The notes under the pieces: generated by a model
Told to the model about the DNA's origin: nothing
Databases searched by the model: none
What the model saw: only the letters and a program-made list of their open reading frames with translations
In this document: in pieces, positions 18,028 through 26,814 of the stretch
Layout: each line of letters starts with the position of its first letter
Position numbering within the stretch: the first letter of the stretch is position 1
Assembly: GCA_025056455.1 (NCBI GenBank)
Contig: JANWVY010000004.1
Coordinates: 62,001-126,000, forward strand
Length of the DNA: 64,000 bases
Direction of reading: 5' to 3'
From: Bryobacteraceae bacterium
GTDB lineage: Bacteria > Acidobacteriota > Terriglobia > Bryobacterales > Bryobacteraceae
Made by a program: the position numbers and the translations under genes

Positions 18028-18699
18028 ATGGGCATGAGTGGGCTGACAAACGTTCTTCCGTTCCCTGCTACGGTCGCAAAACCCCGCGCGAAGACAAAAG
18101 TGGAGAACCGATATACAGATGAAGCGCTTCTTGTGAAGCGGGTTCAGGCGCGCGACGAACTGGCGTTTCGGGAAATCGTTGAGCGTTATCAGGCCAAGGT
18201 CTACTCGATTATTTACGGAATCCTCCGGAACCGGAACGACGCGGAAGACATCGCCCAGCAGGTGTTCTCCAAGGTTTATTTCTCCATTGGCAGCTTCGAT
18301 TCGCGCAGTTCCCTACTTACCTGGATCTACAAGATTACGGTCAACGAGTGCTACGACTACCTGCGCAAGAAGCGAGTTCGGAAGCTGGTGTACGAGAGCG
18401 ACTTTTCTGAAGAGGACACTCGTCGGATGGAGAACTCCGAGGCCGTCACTGCCACAGAAGCGGCTGTCGATGATACCCTAGCCCGGCGAGACTTGGCCAT
18501 CAAGTTACTGGAAAAGTTGTCCGAGGAGGACCGTCAGTTGATCTTGCTCAAGGAAGTAGACGGGCACTCGGTTGAGGAACTGGCGCAAATGACCGGCATG
18601 AATGAGAATACAATTAAAGTAAAATTATTCCGAGCCCGGCAGAAGCTCTTTAAAGCGTCTCAACGCCTGTTCCGAGGGGGAAGGCCGGCTACCGTTTGA
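18028..18699 (+). CDS. ECF (extracytoplasmic function) RNA polymerase sigma factor
   Basis: Sigma-70 family protein of about 223 residues. Region 2 is visible as ELAFREIVERYQAKVYSIIY through NDAEDIAQQVFSKVY and LLTWIYKITVNECYDYLRKK. Region 4 is the HTH LSEEDRQLILLKEVDGHSVE, then MNENTIKVKLFRARQKL. A spacer rich in Glu/Asp/Thr joins them. ATG 18028 is preferred over the GTG 17953 frame because an extended -10 sits at 17954-17962. The next two genes are an anti-sigma factor and an LTPEQ periplasmic protein, so it probably serves an envelope-stress regulon. RpoE-like in layout; target promoters unknown. Confidence 0.92.
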   Translation: MGMSGLTNVLPFPATVAKPRAKTKVENRYTDEALLVKRVQARDELAFREIVERYQAKVYSIIYGILRNRNDAEDIAQQVFSKVYFSIGSFDSRSSLLTWIYKITVNECYDYLRKKRVRKLVYESDFSEEDTRRMENSEAVTATEAAVDDTLARRDLAIKLLEKLSEEDRQLILLKEVDGHSVEELAQMTGMNENTIKVKLFRARQKLFKASQRLFRGGRPATV

Positions 18700-18865
18700 C
18701 GCCCCGTTCCACGAGGCGTCCGGAGCGTTTTCTAGGAGTGATTGGGATGGTCGCTCACAACAAATGGAATCAAAAACACAATCAGGCGGCCAGTCACAGG
18801 AAAGCACATCACGGGCGGAGACAACTCCGCCGTTTTGGTTGGACAGACTGAGAAGGGAAGAGCAT

Positions 18866-19321
18866 ATGTGCCCGATTACCCGGGATGGACTTGAAGGATA
18901 CCTGGCAGGCAAGCCCGATCCCCGGCTTCAACAACACCTTGCTCAATGCCGAGAGTGCAGAGAAACCGCGACGCAATTCCTTGCCGTCGCGGAGATGGTT
19001 CGGTCCTTGCGGCCGGCCGAACTGTTAGAACCTGCCCCAGGCTTCTATGGCCGCGTTATGGACCGGATTGAGTCCCAAAGAAGCAGCTCGATTTGGAGCG
19101 TGTTTCTTGAACCGCTGTTTGCGAAACGTCTGGTTTACGCTTCCGTGATTTTAACGCTTTTCCTGGGAATCATGCTGTTTACGAGCCCGAAGGACGAAGC
19201 GGTGCATCTGTCTAGTACCCCGGAGCATATCCTTGTCGAGGAGCAGCCTCCGGTGAGTCTAGTGAACGTGGATCAGGATCGGAATACGGTTTTCGTGCAA
19301 TTAACCACTTACCAGGAGTAG
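18866..19321 (+). CDS. Membrane-anchored zinc-finger anti-sigma factor
   Basis: About 151 residues. The cytoplasmic N-terminus has the zf-HC2 pattern: an early Cys (MCPITRDGLEGYLAGK) and then HLAQCREC, giving C...HxxxCxxC. One membrane helix follows (LVYASVILTLFLGIMLFTS), then a short periplasmic tail. ATG 18866 is chosen because AAGGGAAG lies 5 nt upstream and the domain begins at once; the frame can extend to ATG 18764, which lacks a ribosome site and would add 34 polar residues. It would hold the ECF factor encoded just upstream inactive until an envelope signal triggers release. Confidence 0.8.
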   Translation: MCPITRDGLEGYLAGKPDPRLQQHLAQCRECRETATQFLAVAEMVRSLRPAELLEPAPGFYGRVMDRIESQRSSSIWSVFLEPLFAKRLVYASVILTLFLGIMLFTSPKDEAVHLSSTPEHILVEEQPPVSLVNVDQDRNTVFVQLTTYQE

Positions 19322-19347
19322 CGAAACATCACCAGGAGAAACGAAAC

Positions 19348-19725
19348 ATGGCAGACCACCGGATGACGTGGCAAAACCCACGGATCCTGTGTATCCTTCT
19401 GCTTGTTTTTCTTTGCGGCGCGACGGCTGGGGCGCTGGCCATGCGGTTTGGCTCGTCTTCAAGCCCCCGCCGCGTTTCGAGCTACTGGCAAGAGGGCGGG
19501 AAAGAGATCTCCATCGAACGCTTCCGGCGAGAACTGAATCTGACTCCGGAACAGGCCCAGCAGATGGAAACGATTCTCAACGACTTCATGATGTATTACC
19601 AGCAGGTGAAAGATCAGCTGGACAACGTTCGGGCCGACGGCAAAGCCAAGATTCTTCAGATTCTCAGCGACGAGCAAAAACAAAAATTCGTCCGCATGCT
19701 GCAGGAAACGAAACAGAACCGCTAA
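19348..19725 (+). CDS. Periplasmic LTPEQ (Spy/CpxP/CnrX-like) protein
   Basis: 125 residues with one N-terminal membrane or signal helix (ILCILLLVFLCGATAGALAM) and a helical periplasmic body containing RRELNLTPEQAQQMETILND and QILSDEQKQKFVRMLQE, the hallmark of the Spy/CpxP and CnrX/ZraP groups. Such proteins act as periplasmic chaperones or metal sensors for the linked sigma/anti-sigma pair. AGGAG lies 11 nt before ATG 19348. It is the third gene of the sigma cluster. Whether it binds metal is not evident. Confidence 0.78.
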   Translation: MADHRMTWQNPRILCILLLVFLCGATAGALAMRFGSSSSPRRVSSYWQEGGKEISIERFRRELNLTPEQAQQMETILNDFMMYYQQVKDQLDNVRADGKAKILQILSDEQKQKFVRMLQETKQNR

Positions 19726-19761
19726 CGGCTGCCAGGGCTCGGGCAGACCCAAAAAAGATCA

Positions 19762-19790
19762 TTGAACGCCGCAGAACGCGGTGATATTCT
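19762..19790 (+). promoter_or_regulatory. Promoter of the candidate non-coding RNA
   Basis: TTGAAC (19762-19767) and TATTCT (19785-19790) are spaced by exactly 17 bp, and TG one base before the -10 makes it an extended type. It is the best-formed promoter I found in the window. Transcription should start near 19797. Confidence 0.65.
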
Positions 19791-19796
19791 AGGCTT

Positions 19797-20002
19797 GCGT
19801 GGATTGATTTAGATTGCCTCAACCGTCCGCGCTCTCCAGGGTGGGATCCCTCAATGTGAGGCAACAAGTTCCCTCCCCGGACACGTGCGCTGGCGGCCAG
19901 AGGCAGTTGGCTACTTGCAACCACGTTAAAAAAAGTGCTAAAGGCGGGCCAGATCAGAAGCGATAACCCCTGAGGGCCCTCCGATTGGAGGGCTTTTTCT
20001 TT
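19797..20002 (+). ncRNA. Candidate structured non-coding RNA (6S-like rod), about 205 nt
   Basis: A complete transcription unit with no convincing reading frame: promoter (19762-19790), structured body, terminator. The body folds as one long interrupted hairpin. CGTGG (19798-19802) pairs CCACG (19921-19925); an asymmetric internal loop follows; TTGCCTC pairs GAGGCAG; CCG-CC-GCGC pairs GCGC-GG-CGG; GGGTGGGA pairs TCCCTCCC with one mismatch; and CCTCA-ATG-TGAGG caps it. A rod with internal loops resembles 6S RNA, the RNA-polymerase decoy, but I do not recognise its conserved core and the length of the closed rod (about 130 nt) is short. SRP RNA, tmRNA and RNase P motifs are absent. It could also be a lineage-specific sRNA linked to the sigma module upstream. 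Confidence 0.5.
19976..20002 (+). terminator. Rho-independent terminator of the candidate non-coding RNA
   Basis: GCCCTCC (19976-19982), loop GATT, GGAGGGC (19987-19993), then TTTTTCTTT. A textbook intrinsic terminator. Confidence 0.85.
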
Positions 20003-20040
20003 GCTCACTGGCCACGCTGGACGCAGCAGGAGAATGAACG

Positions 20041-20358
20041 ATGAGCGTCTGGCAGACCCCATCCACCTTTCCCGTCCTCCAAGGAGTTGAGGGTGACTTA
20101 CTGTCGTTGCGAGTCACCGTCGAAGCCCATCTCTTAGAAGAGCTTTTGGAGACACTTGCGGAGGCGCCCTTTCCCATTAACCCAGAAATCGAACATCATG
20201 CCGAGCTGGTTGAGAACGGTAAGTCTACCGCAGCCGTTCATGTCGAGTTTCCCGTGTGGCGCTTGCGTGTGCCTGAGTTGCGGGCAGCGCTTGAAGCCCG
20301 GGGCTTCCGTCACATCCGTGTCCGGAGCATGTTCGAAGAGATCACACAGGAGGGCTAG
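20041..20358 (+). CDS. Conserved-looking small cytoplasmic protein, unknown function
   Basis: 105 residues without signal peptide or membrane segment, mixed alpha/beta in appearance (LRVTVEAHLLEELLETLAEA; STAAVHVEFPVWRLRVPELR). AGGAGAATGA places a ribosome site close to ATG 20041. It starts 38 bp after the non-coding RNA terminator and ends 56 bp before the addB-like gene, so it may be first in the nuclease operon. I do not recognise a family. Confidence 0.6.
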   Translation: MSVWQTPSTFPVLQGVEGDLLSLRVTVEAHLLEELLETLAEAPFPINPEIEHHAELVENGKSTAAVHVEFPVWRLRVPELRAALEARGFRHIRVRSMFEEITQEG

Positions 20359-20414
20359 CCCTGCAGCCCCACAAGAGGGGCAGGGGGGCGGCGGTTTTGC
20401 CATACTAAGCCTCA

Positions 20415-23051
20415 GTGATCCTTTTTCGCTCTGCCGAGGCGCTGGTCGACGATCCTCTGGAGCTGTATTCCCGTGAGCCGAACTGCTGCCTGCTGACGCC
20501 CACGGCCACTCTGGCCGAGCATCTCCGGCACGCCATCGCGCGCCAAGGTGTGGTCGTACGGCCGGACAGCATCGTTACGCTCTCGCGGTTTGTTGAACCC
20601 TGGGTCGCAGATCTTTATCCCGCCTCGAAGTCTACTCTGCGGTGGTTGATCCGCGAGGAGCTCCGCAGAGAACCGCCCGCCGAGTTTCGCGCTCTCGCTG
20701 ACTCCCCAGGTCTTGAAACACTACTAGCTTCCCTGCTTGAGGAGCTCTCGGGAGCGGACTGCACCCCCGAGCTGATTGAAGGTCTCGCCCCAGCGAGCGT
20801 GCAAGGCATCTATGCCCGGCTCTCCAGCCGACTGGACGAGCAAGGATGGTATCTCCGCTCTAGGCGCCTGCATCTGGCTGCCCAACGCATGCGAAACGCC
20901 GAGCCCCGTTTTCGGGCCTTCGCGGTGACCGGATTCTACTCGTTCACGCCTTCCGAATGTGACGTCTTGGAAACATTTCTAGGGCGTCCCGTAGCAATTC
21001 GTTTGGAGGAATCCTCCTTTTCGGTGGAAACAGAGGGAAAACTTGCCGGACTCGGGCTCCTTGCCCGCCGCCAAGAAGAGGATCGCGCCCAGGAAGCGAG
21101 TTCTGTTCTGGTCGCTGCTCCCAACATGGCGTTGGAGGCGGATGAAATCGCGCGCCGAATTCTGAAGGAGGTTGCCAGCGGAAGACGCTACCGCGAATTG
21201 GGTGTGGTTTTGCGGAGAGAACGACCCTACGCACCTCTCCTTACCACGACCTTCCGCCGCTACCAGATCCCCGCACGGTTTTATTTCCAGCAGAAGCTCC
21301 GGGATCACGCCGTGACGCGTTACTTGCTGTCAATCCTGGAAGCCGCCGAGCAGGGCTGGAACTACGAGGCGCTCCGCCGCGTGCTTGGGAGCAGGTATTC
21401 GGGTTTTGGCGCCAGCGCCAGGGGCGATGAACTTTCGAATTGGTTGCTCCGCCACGCTCCGGCGTCTGGCCTGCCAGAGGCCCTTAGGCGGCTAGAGCGC
21501 TTCACGTCTTGGCTCCACGACGTACGTACTCCGGAGCAGTGGAATGAAGCGCTGCTTTCCTTGCTGGATGAACTGGTTCTTCCCGCGACAGAAGACCGTG
21601 TGAGCCACGAGCAGGCTCTTGAGTGGAGGAACCTCGCAGCTGCTATCAGGGGATGGGAACAGGCACTCGAAGAGACAGCGCGGTTGCTGTCCTGTTTCGG
21701 GTCCAAAGACCGTGTGTCTTTGGCCGAATTCCGGTCCTGTTTGGAAGTTGTGCTTGCGGAAGCGTCCCTTCCAGCTTCAGACCAGCGTCGGGATGTCGTT
21801 CATGTAATCGATGCCTACGAGGCGAGGCAATGGCGGCTCCCAGTGATTTTTATCTGTGGGCTTACCGAGCGTCATTTTCCTCAGTACCATGCAGAGCATC
21901 CCTTGCTTGGCGACCAAGCGCGATTCGAACTTCGAAAAACGGGACATACCCTGCGCACATCTCAAGAACGCCAGCAGGAAGAAAGCTTCCTTTTTCAAAC
22001 CGCTTGCCGGGCGGCGACCGAAAAGCTCATTCTCTCTTATCCGGAAGCCAATGAACGGGGCGAGGAACTGTTGCGCTCGCTCTTCCTGAACCGGCTACTT
22101 GTTCGCAGCGCCGAACGCGCAGTGGCTGTGCGTCCCCGAGTGTTTTGGCCGGCGCCCCCTAGCCCTCCGTCGGGCAGATTGTGCCGAGAGAGCCTACCGC
22201 TGATCCGTTCTGCCCGCACGTCCCTTTCGCCGACCTCCATTGAGGTTTTTCTGCAATGCCCGTTTCAGTTTTTTGCATCGCGGCTGCTTCGTCTCGAAGG
22301 CCCTCCGCCAAGGCCAGAAGAGCGCCTTGACCATCTCCTTCAGGGTGAGATCATCCACCGTGCGCTTGCTGAGTTTGAAAGAAGTCCCATTTTTGCCGAA
22401 GAGCTCCTCACCAGACTCCTCGAAGAGACTTTCGAGCAACATCACATTCCTGCCACTTGTGACACGGAACAAGTCCGGCTCGCGCTGACCGCAAATCTGA
22501 AGCGTTTTCTCCAGAGCGCTCCGCTTCAAGGCGGTCGTACTCTAGCCGTGGAAAGACCTTTTGCCTTCAAATTCGGAGCCTTTCGCCTGCAGGGCAAGAT
22601 CGACCATGTCCTGGAAGTGCCCCAGCGCGGCATTGTCGTAATCGATTACAAGTATTCGTCTCGCCAGAAAATTCGAGACCGCATCCGCGCCACCGAACGG
22701 GGGGAATTGGTGCAAGGGGGGCTCTATTTGTGGGCGGCTCAGAAGTTACTTCAGAAACGGCCAGCCGGTATTCTCTATTGCGGACTGAAGGGGGAGATTT
22801 CCTGGCAGGGATGGCACATTCCGATTCTGGGCTGGCAAGATGTAGGGGAAACACTCGAGGCGAGTTCCCTCGGCGAGCGGATCCAGGATGCCGTACAAAC
22901 CGCGCAGGCTGTGGCCGAGCGAATTCTCGCAGGAGAATTTGCCCCGGATCCCGCCGATCGCCGCAAATGCGGGCTATGCGACTTCCGAGATGTCTGTCGT
23001 GTGGAAACGCTCGCCGCTTCCCGCACACTTGCCGCAAACGCAAGCTTGTGA
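20415..23051 (+). CDS. AddB-like helicase-nuclease subunit with Fe-S PD-(D/E)XK nuclease
   Basis: 878 residues. The long N-terminal part is a degenerate helicase-like region (PTATLAEHLRHAI; VVHVIDAYEARQWRLPVIFICG). The C-terminus is a RecB-type nuclease: GEIIHRALAEF, LQGKIDHV...VVIDYKYS (about residue 722) and QGGLYLWAA. Four cysteines frame it as in AddB: LQCPFQFFASRLL (about 614) and CGLCDFRDVC (CX2CX5C, about 852), the 4Fe-4S signature. The start is GTG 20415. The partner helicase begins 15 bp downstream. Together they should resect double-strand ends for RecA-dependent repair. It is shorter than B. subtilis AddB. Confidence 0.85.
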   Translation: MILFRSAEALVDDPLELYSREPNCCLLTPTATLAEHLRHAIARQGVVVRPDSIVTLSRFVEPWVADLYPASKSTLRWLIREELRREPPAEFRALADSPGLETLLASLLEELSGADCTPELIEGLAPASVQGIYARLSSRLDEQGWYLRSRRLHLAAQRMRNAEPRFRAFAVTGFYSFTPSECDVLETFLGRPVAIRLEESSFSVETEGKLAGLGLLARRQEEDRAQEASSVLVAAPNMALEADEIARRILKEVASGRRYRELGVVLRRERPYAPLLTTTFRRYQIPARFYFQQKLRDHAVTRYLLSILEAAEQGWNYEALRRVLGSRYSGFGASARGDELSNWLLRHAPASGLPEALRRLERFTSWLHDVRTPEQWNEALLSLLDELVLPATEDRVSHEQALEWRNLAAAIRGWEQALEETARLLSCFGSKDRVSLAEFRSCLEVVLAEASLPASDQRRDVVHVIDAYEARQWRLPVIFICGLTERHFPQYHAEHPLLGDQARFELRKTGHTLRTSQERQQEESFLFQTACRAATEKLILSYPEANERGEELLRSLFLNRLLVRSAERAVAVRPRVFWPAPPSPPSGRLCRESLPLIRSARTSLSPTSIEVFLQCPFQFFASRLLRLEGPPPRPEERLDHLLQGEIIHRALAEFERSPIFAEELLTRLLEETFEQHHIPATCDTEQVRLALTANLKRFLQSAPLQGGRTLAVERPFAFKFGAFRLQGKIDHVLEVPQRGIVVIDYKYSSRQKIRDRIRATERGELVQGGLYLWAAQKLLQKRPAGILYCGLKGEISWQGWHIPILGWQDVGETLEASSLGERIQDAVQTAQAVAERILAGEFAPDPADRRKCGLCDFRDVCRVETLAASRTLAANASL

Positions 23052-23066
23052 ACCCCTTCGATTCGC

Positions 23067-26000
23067 ATGTTGAGCCCTTCACAACGCGCCGCAGTTGAAC
23101 GTTGGGGCCAGGATGTTTGCGTGGTTGCCGGTCCGGGTTCGGGCAAAACCCGCGTCTTGATTGAGCGCTATCGCTGGCTCATGGAACAGCGCCAGATCGC
23201 ACCTCACCGTATCCTAGCCGTTACGTTCACTGAGAAAGCAGCAACCGAAATTAAGAAGCGGTTGATGGACGCTTTCTCCGACTCGCAAACCATCCGGGAA
23301 GACCTTGAGCGGGCCTGGATTTCCACCATCCACGGCTTCTGCACCCGTCTGTTAAGAGAGCACGCCATGGCTGCGGGCATCGACCCTGACTTTCGTGTGC
23401 TTGATGAGGCGGAAGCTCGAAACCTGCTTCGCCAGTGCGCCCAGCAAGCCTTAGACCATCAACTCCAGCAGCAGCCAGCTCGGATGCGCCAATTCCTCCA
23501 AGAATTCCATGGCGGCGGCGTCGACCTCGCGACGGCTGTCATCGCGGTGTACGAGGAGGCCCGAAGTGCTGGCGTGCCGGTGGAGTCGATTCAATCGCCC
23601 CGTCCCTCGGATCTGAATCCTTGGGAAAAACTCCTGGCGCAGGTTCACATCATCCTGGCGGATCCACCAACAGGCACGCTCAAGCAGCGCGAGGCACATC
23701 TGAAGATGCAGGACTGGGCCCGCGCTGTCCTCCATCTATCCTCAGACTGCGACTGGTTGCGCCAAATCGACCTGCTCCTTCAATTGCCCCGACCAAGCGC
23801 CCTCAAGATGGGCGTCCGCGCTCGCAGCGCAGCGCAGCAACTGCGCGACAGCGTGCTGGCAGAAGTGGTGGGAGAGATCGTCCTCCGCAAGCACCTCAAC
23901 CTGTATCCGGTCTTGCTGGAAGTAATCTCTGGAATGCACCGCGAGTACGCTGCCCGGAAACGACAGAAAGCGGTGCTCGACTTTGAAGATCTGCAAGAAA
24001 TCGCTATCCGCCTTCTCGAATCGCAATCCGCTATCCGGGCTAAGGTGCGCGACAGTTTTGACCATGTGCTGATGGATGAGTTGCAGGACACCAATTATCT
24101 GCAATGGCGGCTCATCGAGCTCGTCCGCAAGCCAGATTGTCTTTTCATGGTCGGCGATGTTAATCAATCGATTTACTCCTTCCGCCACGCCGGGCCCGCC
24201 GTCTTTCAGAAGTACCGAGACGAACTGATCGCTTCTGGCAGAATTGTGGACGAACTTCGGGAAAACTACCGCAGCCGCCCGGATGTGATCGACGTGATCA
24301 ACACCGTCAGCCCCTATCTCATCGCAGGAGTCGAACCCCACCGGCTCCTCGCGCAGAGCGCCTATGATCGAAAAGACTCCCCCTGTGTCGAATTTCTTCA
24401 CACCTATGCGGCGCGGGAAGAGGATGATCCGGTCCGCACGGAAGCCCGTTGGATTGCACGGCGAATTCGCGAGATTGAAGGACGCGAGCAGATTGGAAGA
24501 CAGGGCGAACGGCGGCCGGCGCGATTCTCCGACATCGCTGTTCTTACCCGGACCATCGCTGGGCTAGCCCCCATTCAAGCAGCGCTCGACGAGTTTGGGA
24601 TTCCCTGCTTGGTGAGCGGTGGAAGATCGTTTTATGAAACACGCGAAGTTCGCGACCTTGTGGCCTATCTCGCGGTACTGGCCAATCCGCTAGACGAAAT
24701 CAGCCTGGCTGTTGTGCTTCGATCTCCCCTCGTTTCCATTTCCGATGACACCCTACTTTGGCTTAAATTTCAGTCTTCTCCGGACTCAACGCCGAATCTC
24801 GCTCGAGCGATTGAACAAGGCCTAGCCCAAAATACGGTCCCGTCCCCAGATCGAGAGCGGCTTGGATGGTTCTGGCGTCTGGTGAAAGCCCACCGTTCGC
24901 ATCTGGATTCGCTAACGCCCGATACCTTTCTGGCTCAAATCGTGGATGAATCGGGTTACCAGACGGGCTTATCGGCCCGCGCGCGGGCCAACATCGCCAA
25001 GCTCTATGCCATGGTCCGAGAATGGGCGCTTGAAAAACGTTATCCACTTTTCGAGCTTGTGGACGAACTCAAACAGCGGCGGCTTGCGCAATCCGAACCG
25101 GAAGCAGCGGTGACGGAATCGGCGAATTGCGTTCACTTAATGTCTGTACATGCGGCGAAGGGCCTGGAGTTTCCCATTGTCTTTGTTGCGGCCCTGCGAA
25201 GTACTGGCCAAAACCGAAGGCCGCCGGTTTGTCTGGATGAACAGCATGCGATTGGGGTGGCGTGGCGACATCCCCTCTCACAAGAGGCCCTTTCTGATTC
25301 CGTACATCTCCGGGTCAGCAACCAGCGCCGGCAGCAGGAGAAAGCGGAAGAAGACCGGTTGCTCTATGTGGCGATGACCCGCGCGGCGGACCGGCTCATT
25401 TTTACGGCCTCGCCGGTTGGTCTAGGTGACTGGGCCAAGCAGGTCGCAGAGGCACTTCAGCTGCCTGCGACCATCCCCCGGGAAGAATCGCAACACATCA
25501 CCTATACGCCGGGCGGAACCGCTGTCAAGGTCATTTTCACAAGCGAGGCAGCAGAGGAAGCAATCCGTTGGCCCGGCCTTCCGCTGGCCCCACGCCAAGA
25601 AGCCCAGCAACTTGATCGCATTCCTTCTGCTGAACAGTACGACGCTACCGTCGCCGTCACCGCGGTTGCGCAGTTTGCTCTTTGCCCGCGACAGTACTAC
25701 TTGGCCCGTTACTTGCGCTGGCCTGCCCGAAACGCGGCCAGTCAACAACGCTTTGTTATGAATCCCCCAAGATGGGATCTCGAAGAGCAACCAGATACGG
25801 ATCTGGCGGCGGATGAACTTGGGGTCCTGGTTCACGATTTGCTCGCGGGCAAACCACGACCAGACGCTACCGAGCAGGCGAGGGCCTTGGCCCGGGGATT
25901 TCAAACGAGCGCCCTGGGGCGTCGATTGCGGCGAGCTCTTCGCCAGGAACATGAATTCGATTTCATGATGGAGGTCGAGGGTATGATTCTTCGCGGGCAA

Positions 26001-26390
26001 ATCGACCTTTGGTTTGAAGAGGGCGGCGAACTGTTGTTAGTCGACTTCAAAAGCGATGATGTCGAAAAAGGTCAACAGTGGTGGCACGCACAGCGTTACC
26101 ACACGCAAATCCAGCTTTATTCCTTGGCGCTCGAGCGACTATTGGGTCGGTACCCCAACCAGGCGATTCTTTGGTATTTACGGACGCAGGAAGCGGTTCC
26201 GGTTTCGCTCGATGCTGTTCAGATCGATAAGGCCCGCCGCCAGGTTCGCGCTCTCCGAGAGGCTCAGAATCTGGTGCAGTTTCCACTGCGGGAGGGCCCG
26301 CACTGTCTTCGCTGTCGTTATTATCGGGGAGCATGCCCGTCCCTCTATGTTGCCTGTAATGCGGACCTCGTCGAGCCGGTTCAAGCCTGA
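23067..26390 (+). CDS. AddA-like UvrD/Rep helicase with Fe-S PD-(D/E)XK nuclease
   Basis: 1107 residues. UvrD-type helicase motifs run from Walker A (VVAGPGSGKTRVLIERY, about residue 21) through TFTEKAATEIKKR, DHVLMDELQDTNYLQ (motif II), VGDVNQSIYSFRHA and LMSVHAAKGLEFPIVFV to YVAMTRAADRLIF. The C-terminal nuclease has GVLVHDLLAG, LRGQIDLW...LLLVDFKSDD (about 991) and QIQLYSLAL. Cysteines at FALCPRQYYLARYL (about 871) and CLRCRYYRGAC (CX2CX6C, about 1078) give the Fe-S nuclease pattern normally described for AddB, not AddA. It starts at ATG 23067, 15 bp after the AddB-like gene. This is the engine of end resection; the Chi-like site cannot be predicted. Confidence 0.9.
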   Translation: MLSPSQRAAVERWGQDVCVVAGPGSGKTRVLIERYRWLMEQRQIAPHRILAVTFTEKAATEIKKRLMDAFSDSQTIREDLERAWISTIHGFCTRLLREHAMAAGIDPDFRVLDEAEARNLLRQCAQQALDHQLQQQPARMRQFLQEFHGGGVDLATAVIAVYEEARSAGVPVESIQSPRPSDLNPWEKLLAQVHIILADPPTGTLKQREAHLKMQDWARAVLHLSSDCDWLRQIDLLLQLPRPSALKMGVRARSAAQQLRDSVLAEVVGEIVLRKHLNLYPVLLEVISGMHREYAARKRQKAVLDFEDLQEIAIRLLESQSAIRAKVRDSFDHVLMDELQDTNYLQWRLIELVRKPDCLFMVGDVNQSIYSFRHAGPAVFQKYRDELIASGRIVDELRENYRSRPDVIDVINTVSPYLIAGVEPHRLLAQSAYDRKDSPCVEFLHTYAAREEDDPVRTEARWIARRIREIEGREQIGRQGERRPARFSDIAVLTRTIAGLAPIQAALDEFGIPCLVSGGRSFYETREVRDLVAYLAVLANPLDEISLAVVLRSPLVSISDDTLLWLKFQSSPDSTPNLARAIEQGLAQNTVPSPDRERLGWFWRLVKAHRSHLDSLTPDTFLAQIVDESGYQTGLSARARANIAKLYAMVREWALEKRYPLFELVDELKQRRLAQSEPEAAVTESANCVHLMSVHAAKGLEFPIVFVAALRSTGQNRRPPVCLDEQHAIGVAWRHPLSQEALSDSVHLRVSNQRRQQEKAEEDRLLYVAMTRAADRLIFTASPVGLGDWAKQVAEALQLPATIPREESQHITYTPGGTAVKVIFTSEAAEEAIRWPGLPLAPRQEAQQLDRIPSAEQYDATVAVTAVAQFALCPRQYYLARYLRWPARNAASQQRFVMNPPRWDLEEQPDTDLAADELGVLVHDLLAGKPRPDATEQARALARGFQTSALGRRLRRALRQEHEFDFMMEVEGMILRGQIDLWFEEGGELLLVDFKSDDVEKGQQWWHAQRYHTQIQLYSLALERLLGRYPNQAILWYLRTQEAVPVSLDAVQIDKARRQVRALREAQNLVQFPLREGPHCLRCRYYRGACPSLYVACNADLVEPVQA

Positions 26391-26814
26391 GAAAAAAGAA
26401 GTAGCCGTCTCACCGCTGAGACGCGGATCAGCCCGGGGGCGGCTCACAAAGAGCAGAAGCGGCTGAATTTTATTCAGCGCCGCCTTGTGGCAGTGAAGTT
26501 GCTAGTTTGCCGCGGGGATTGTCTTGAAGGTGACTGTTCGTTCCACGGATATCGAATCGATGGCCAGTTTTGGCCGCTTTCTTTTCCGCTTTTTCGCCAC
26601 GGCAGCCGCGATTGCCTTGTTCGCAGGGCTCTTGGCCGCCTTGCTGGTCGCGCTGCTTCTGCGCTAAGGCGGTCACTCACTTGCCGTGCCAATCCTGGTG
26701 CGGGTAATTCTTACCGTCCTGAATCTGTGGCAGGCCGGTAAAAAGGCGCCGCAGCGCAGGTTCGCCCGGGAAGAGAGTTGCGAACCGGCAAGCGCCAGTC
26801 TCCGATTTCCCTTG
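26391..26814. other. Spacer between addA-like gene and the minus-strand membrane gene
   Basis: 424 bp without a long gene. It holds two hairpins just after the helicase stop: GTCTCA-CCGC-TGAGAC (26407-26422) and GCTGAA-TTTTA-TTCAGC (26462-26478). Neither has a T-run, so they are not clear intrinsic terminators. A possible 45-codon membrane peptide gene follows and is listed separately. Confidence 0.5.
26530..26667 (+). CDS. Possible small membrane peptide (45 aa)
   Basis: Frame from GTG 26530 (or ATG 26560) to TAA 26665-26667. The product has a basic/aromatic front (FGRFLFRFF) and a hydrophobic Ala/Leu helix (ALFAGLLAALLVALLLR). There is no good Shine-Dalgarno, and the opposite strand is also open, so this may be chance in a G+C-rich spacer. 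Confidence 0.25.
   Translation: MTVRSTDIESMASFGRFLFRFFATAAAIALFAGLLAALLVALLLR

Noticed and set aside
19797-20002. SRP RNA, tmRNA, RNase P RNA or a riboswitch
   Set aside because: The SRP GGAAGG/AGCAG loop, the tmRNA Ala acceptor and the RNase P core are absent, and the unit ends in its own terminator 38 bp before the next gene start.
26470-26676. 68-residue minus-strand frame in the spacer after the addA-like gene
   Set aside because: Gln/Glu/Lys-rich without ribosome site; the plus-strand hydrophobic frame is a slightly better candidate and even that is weak.
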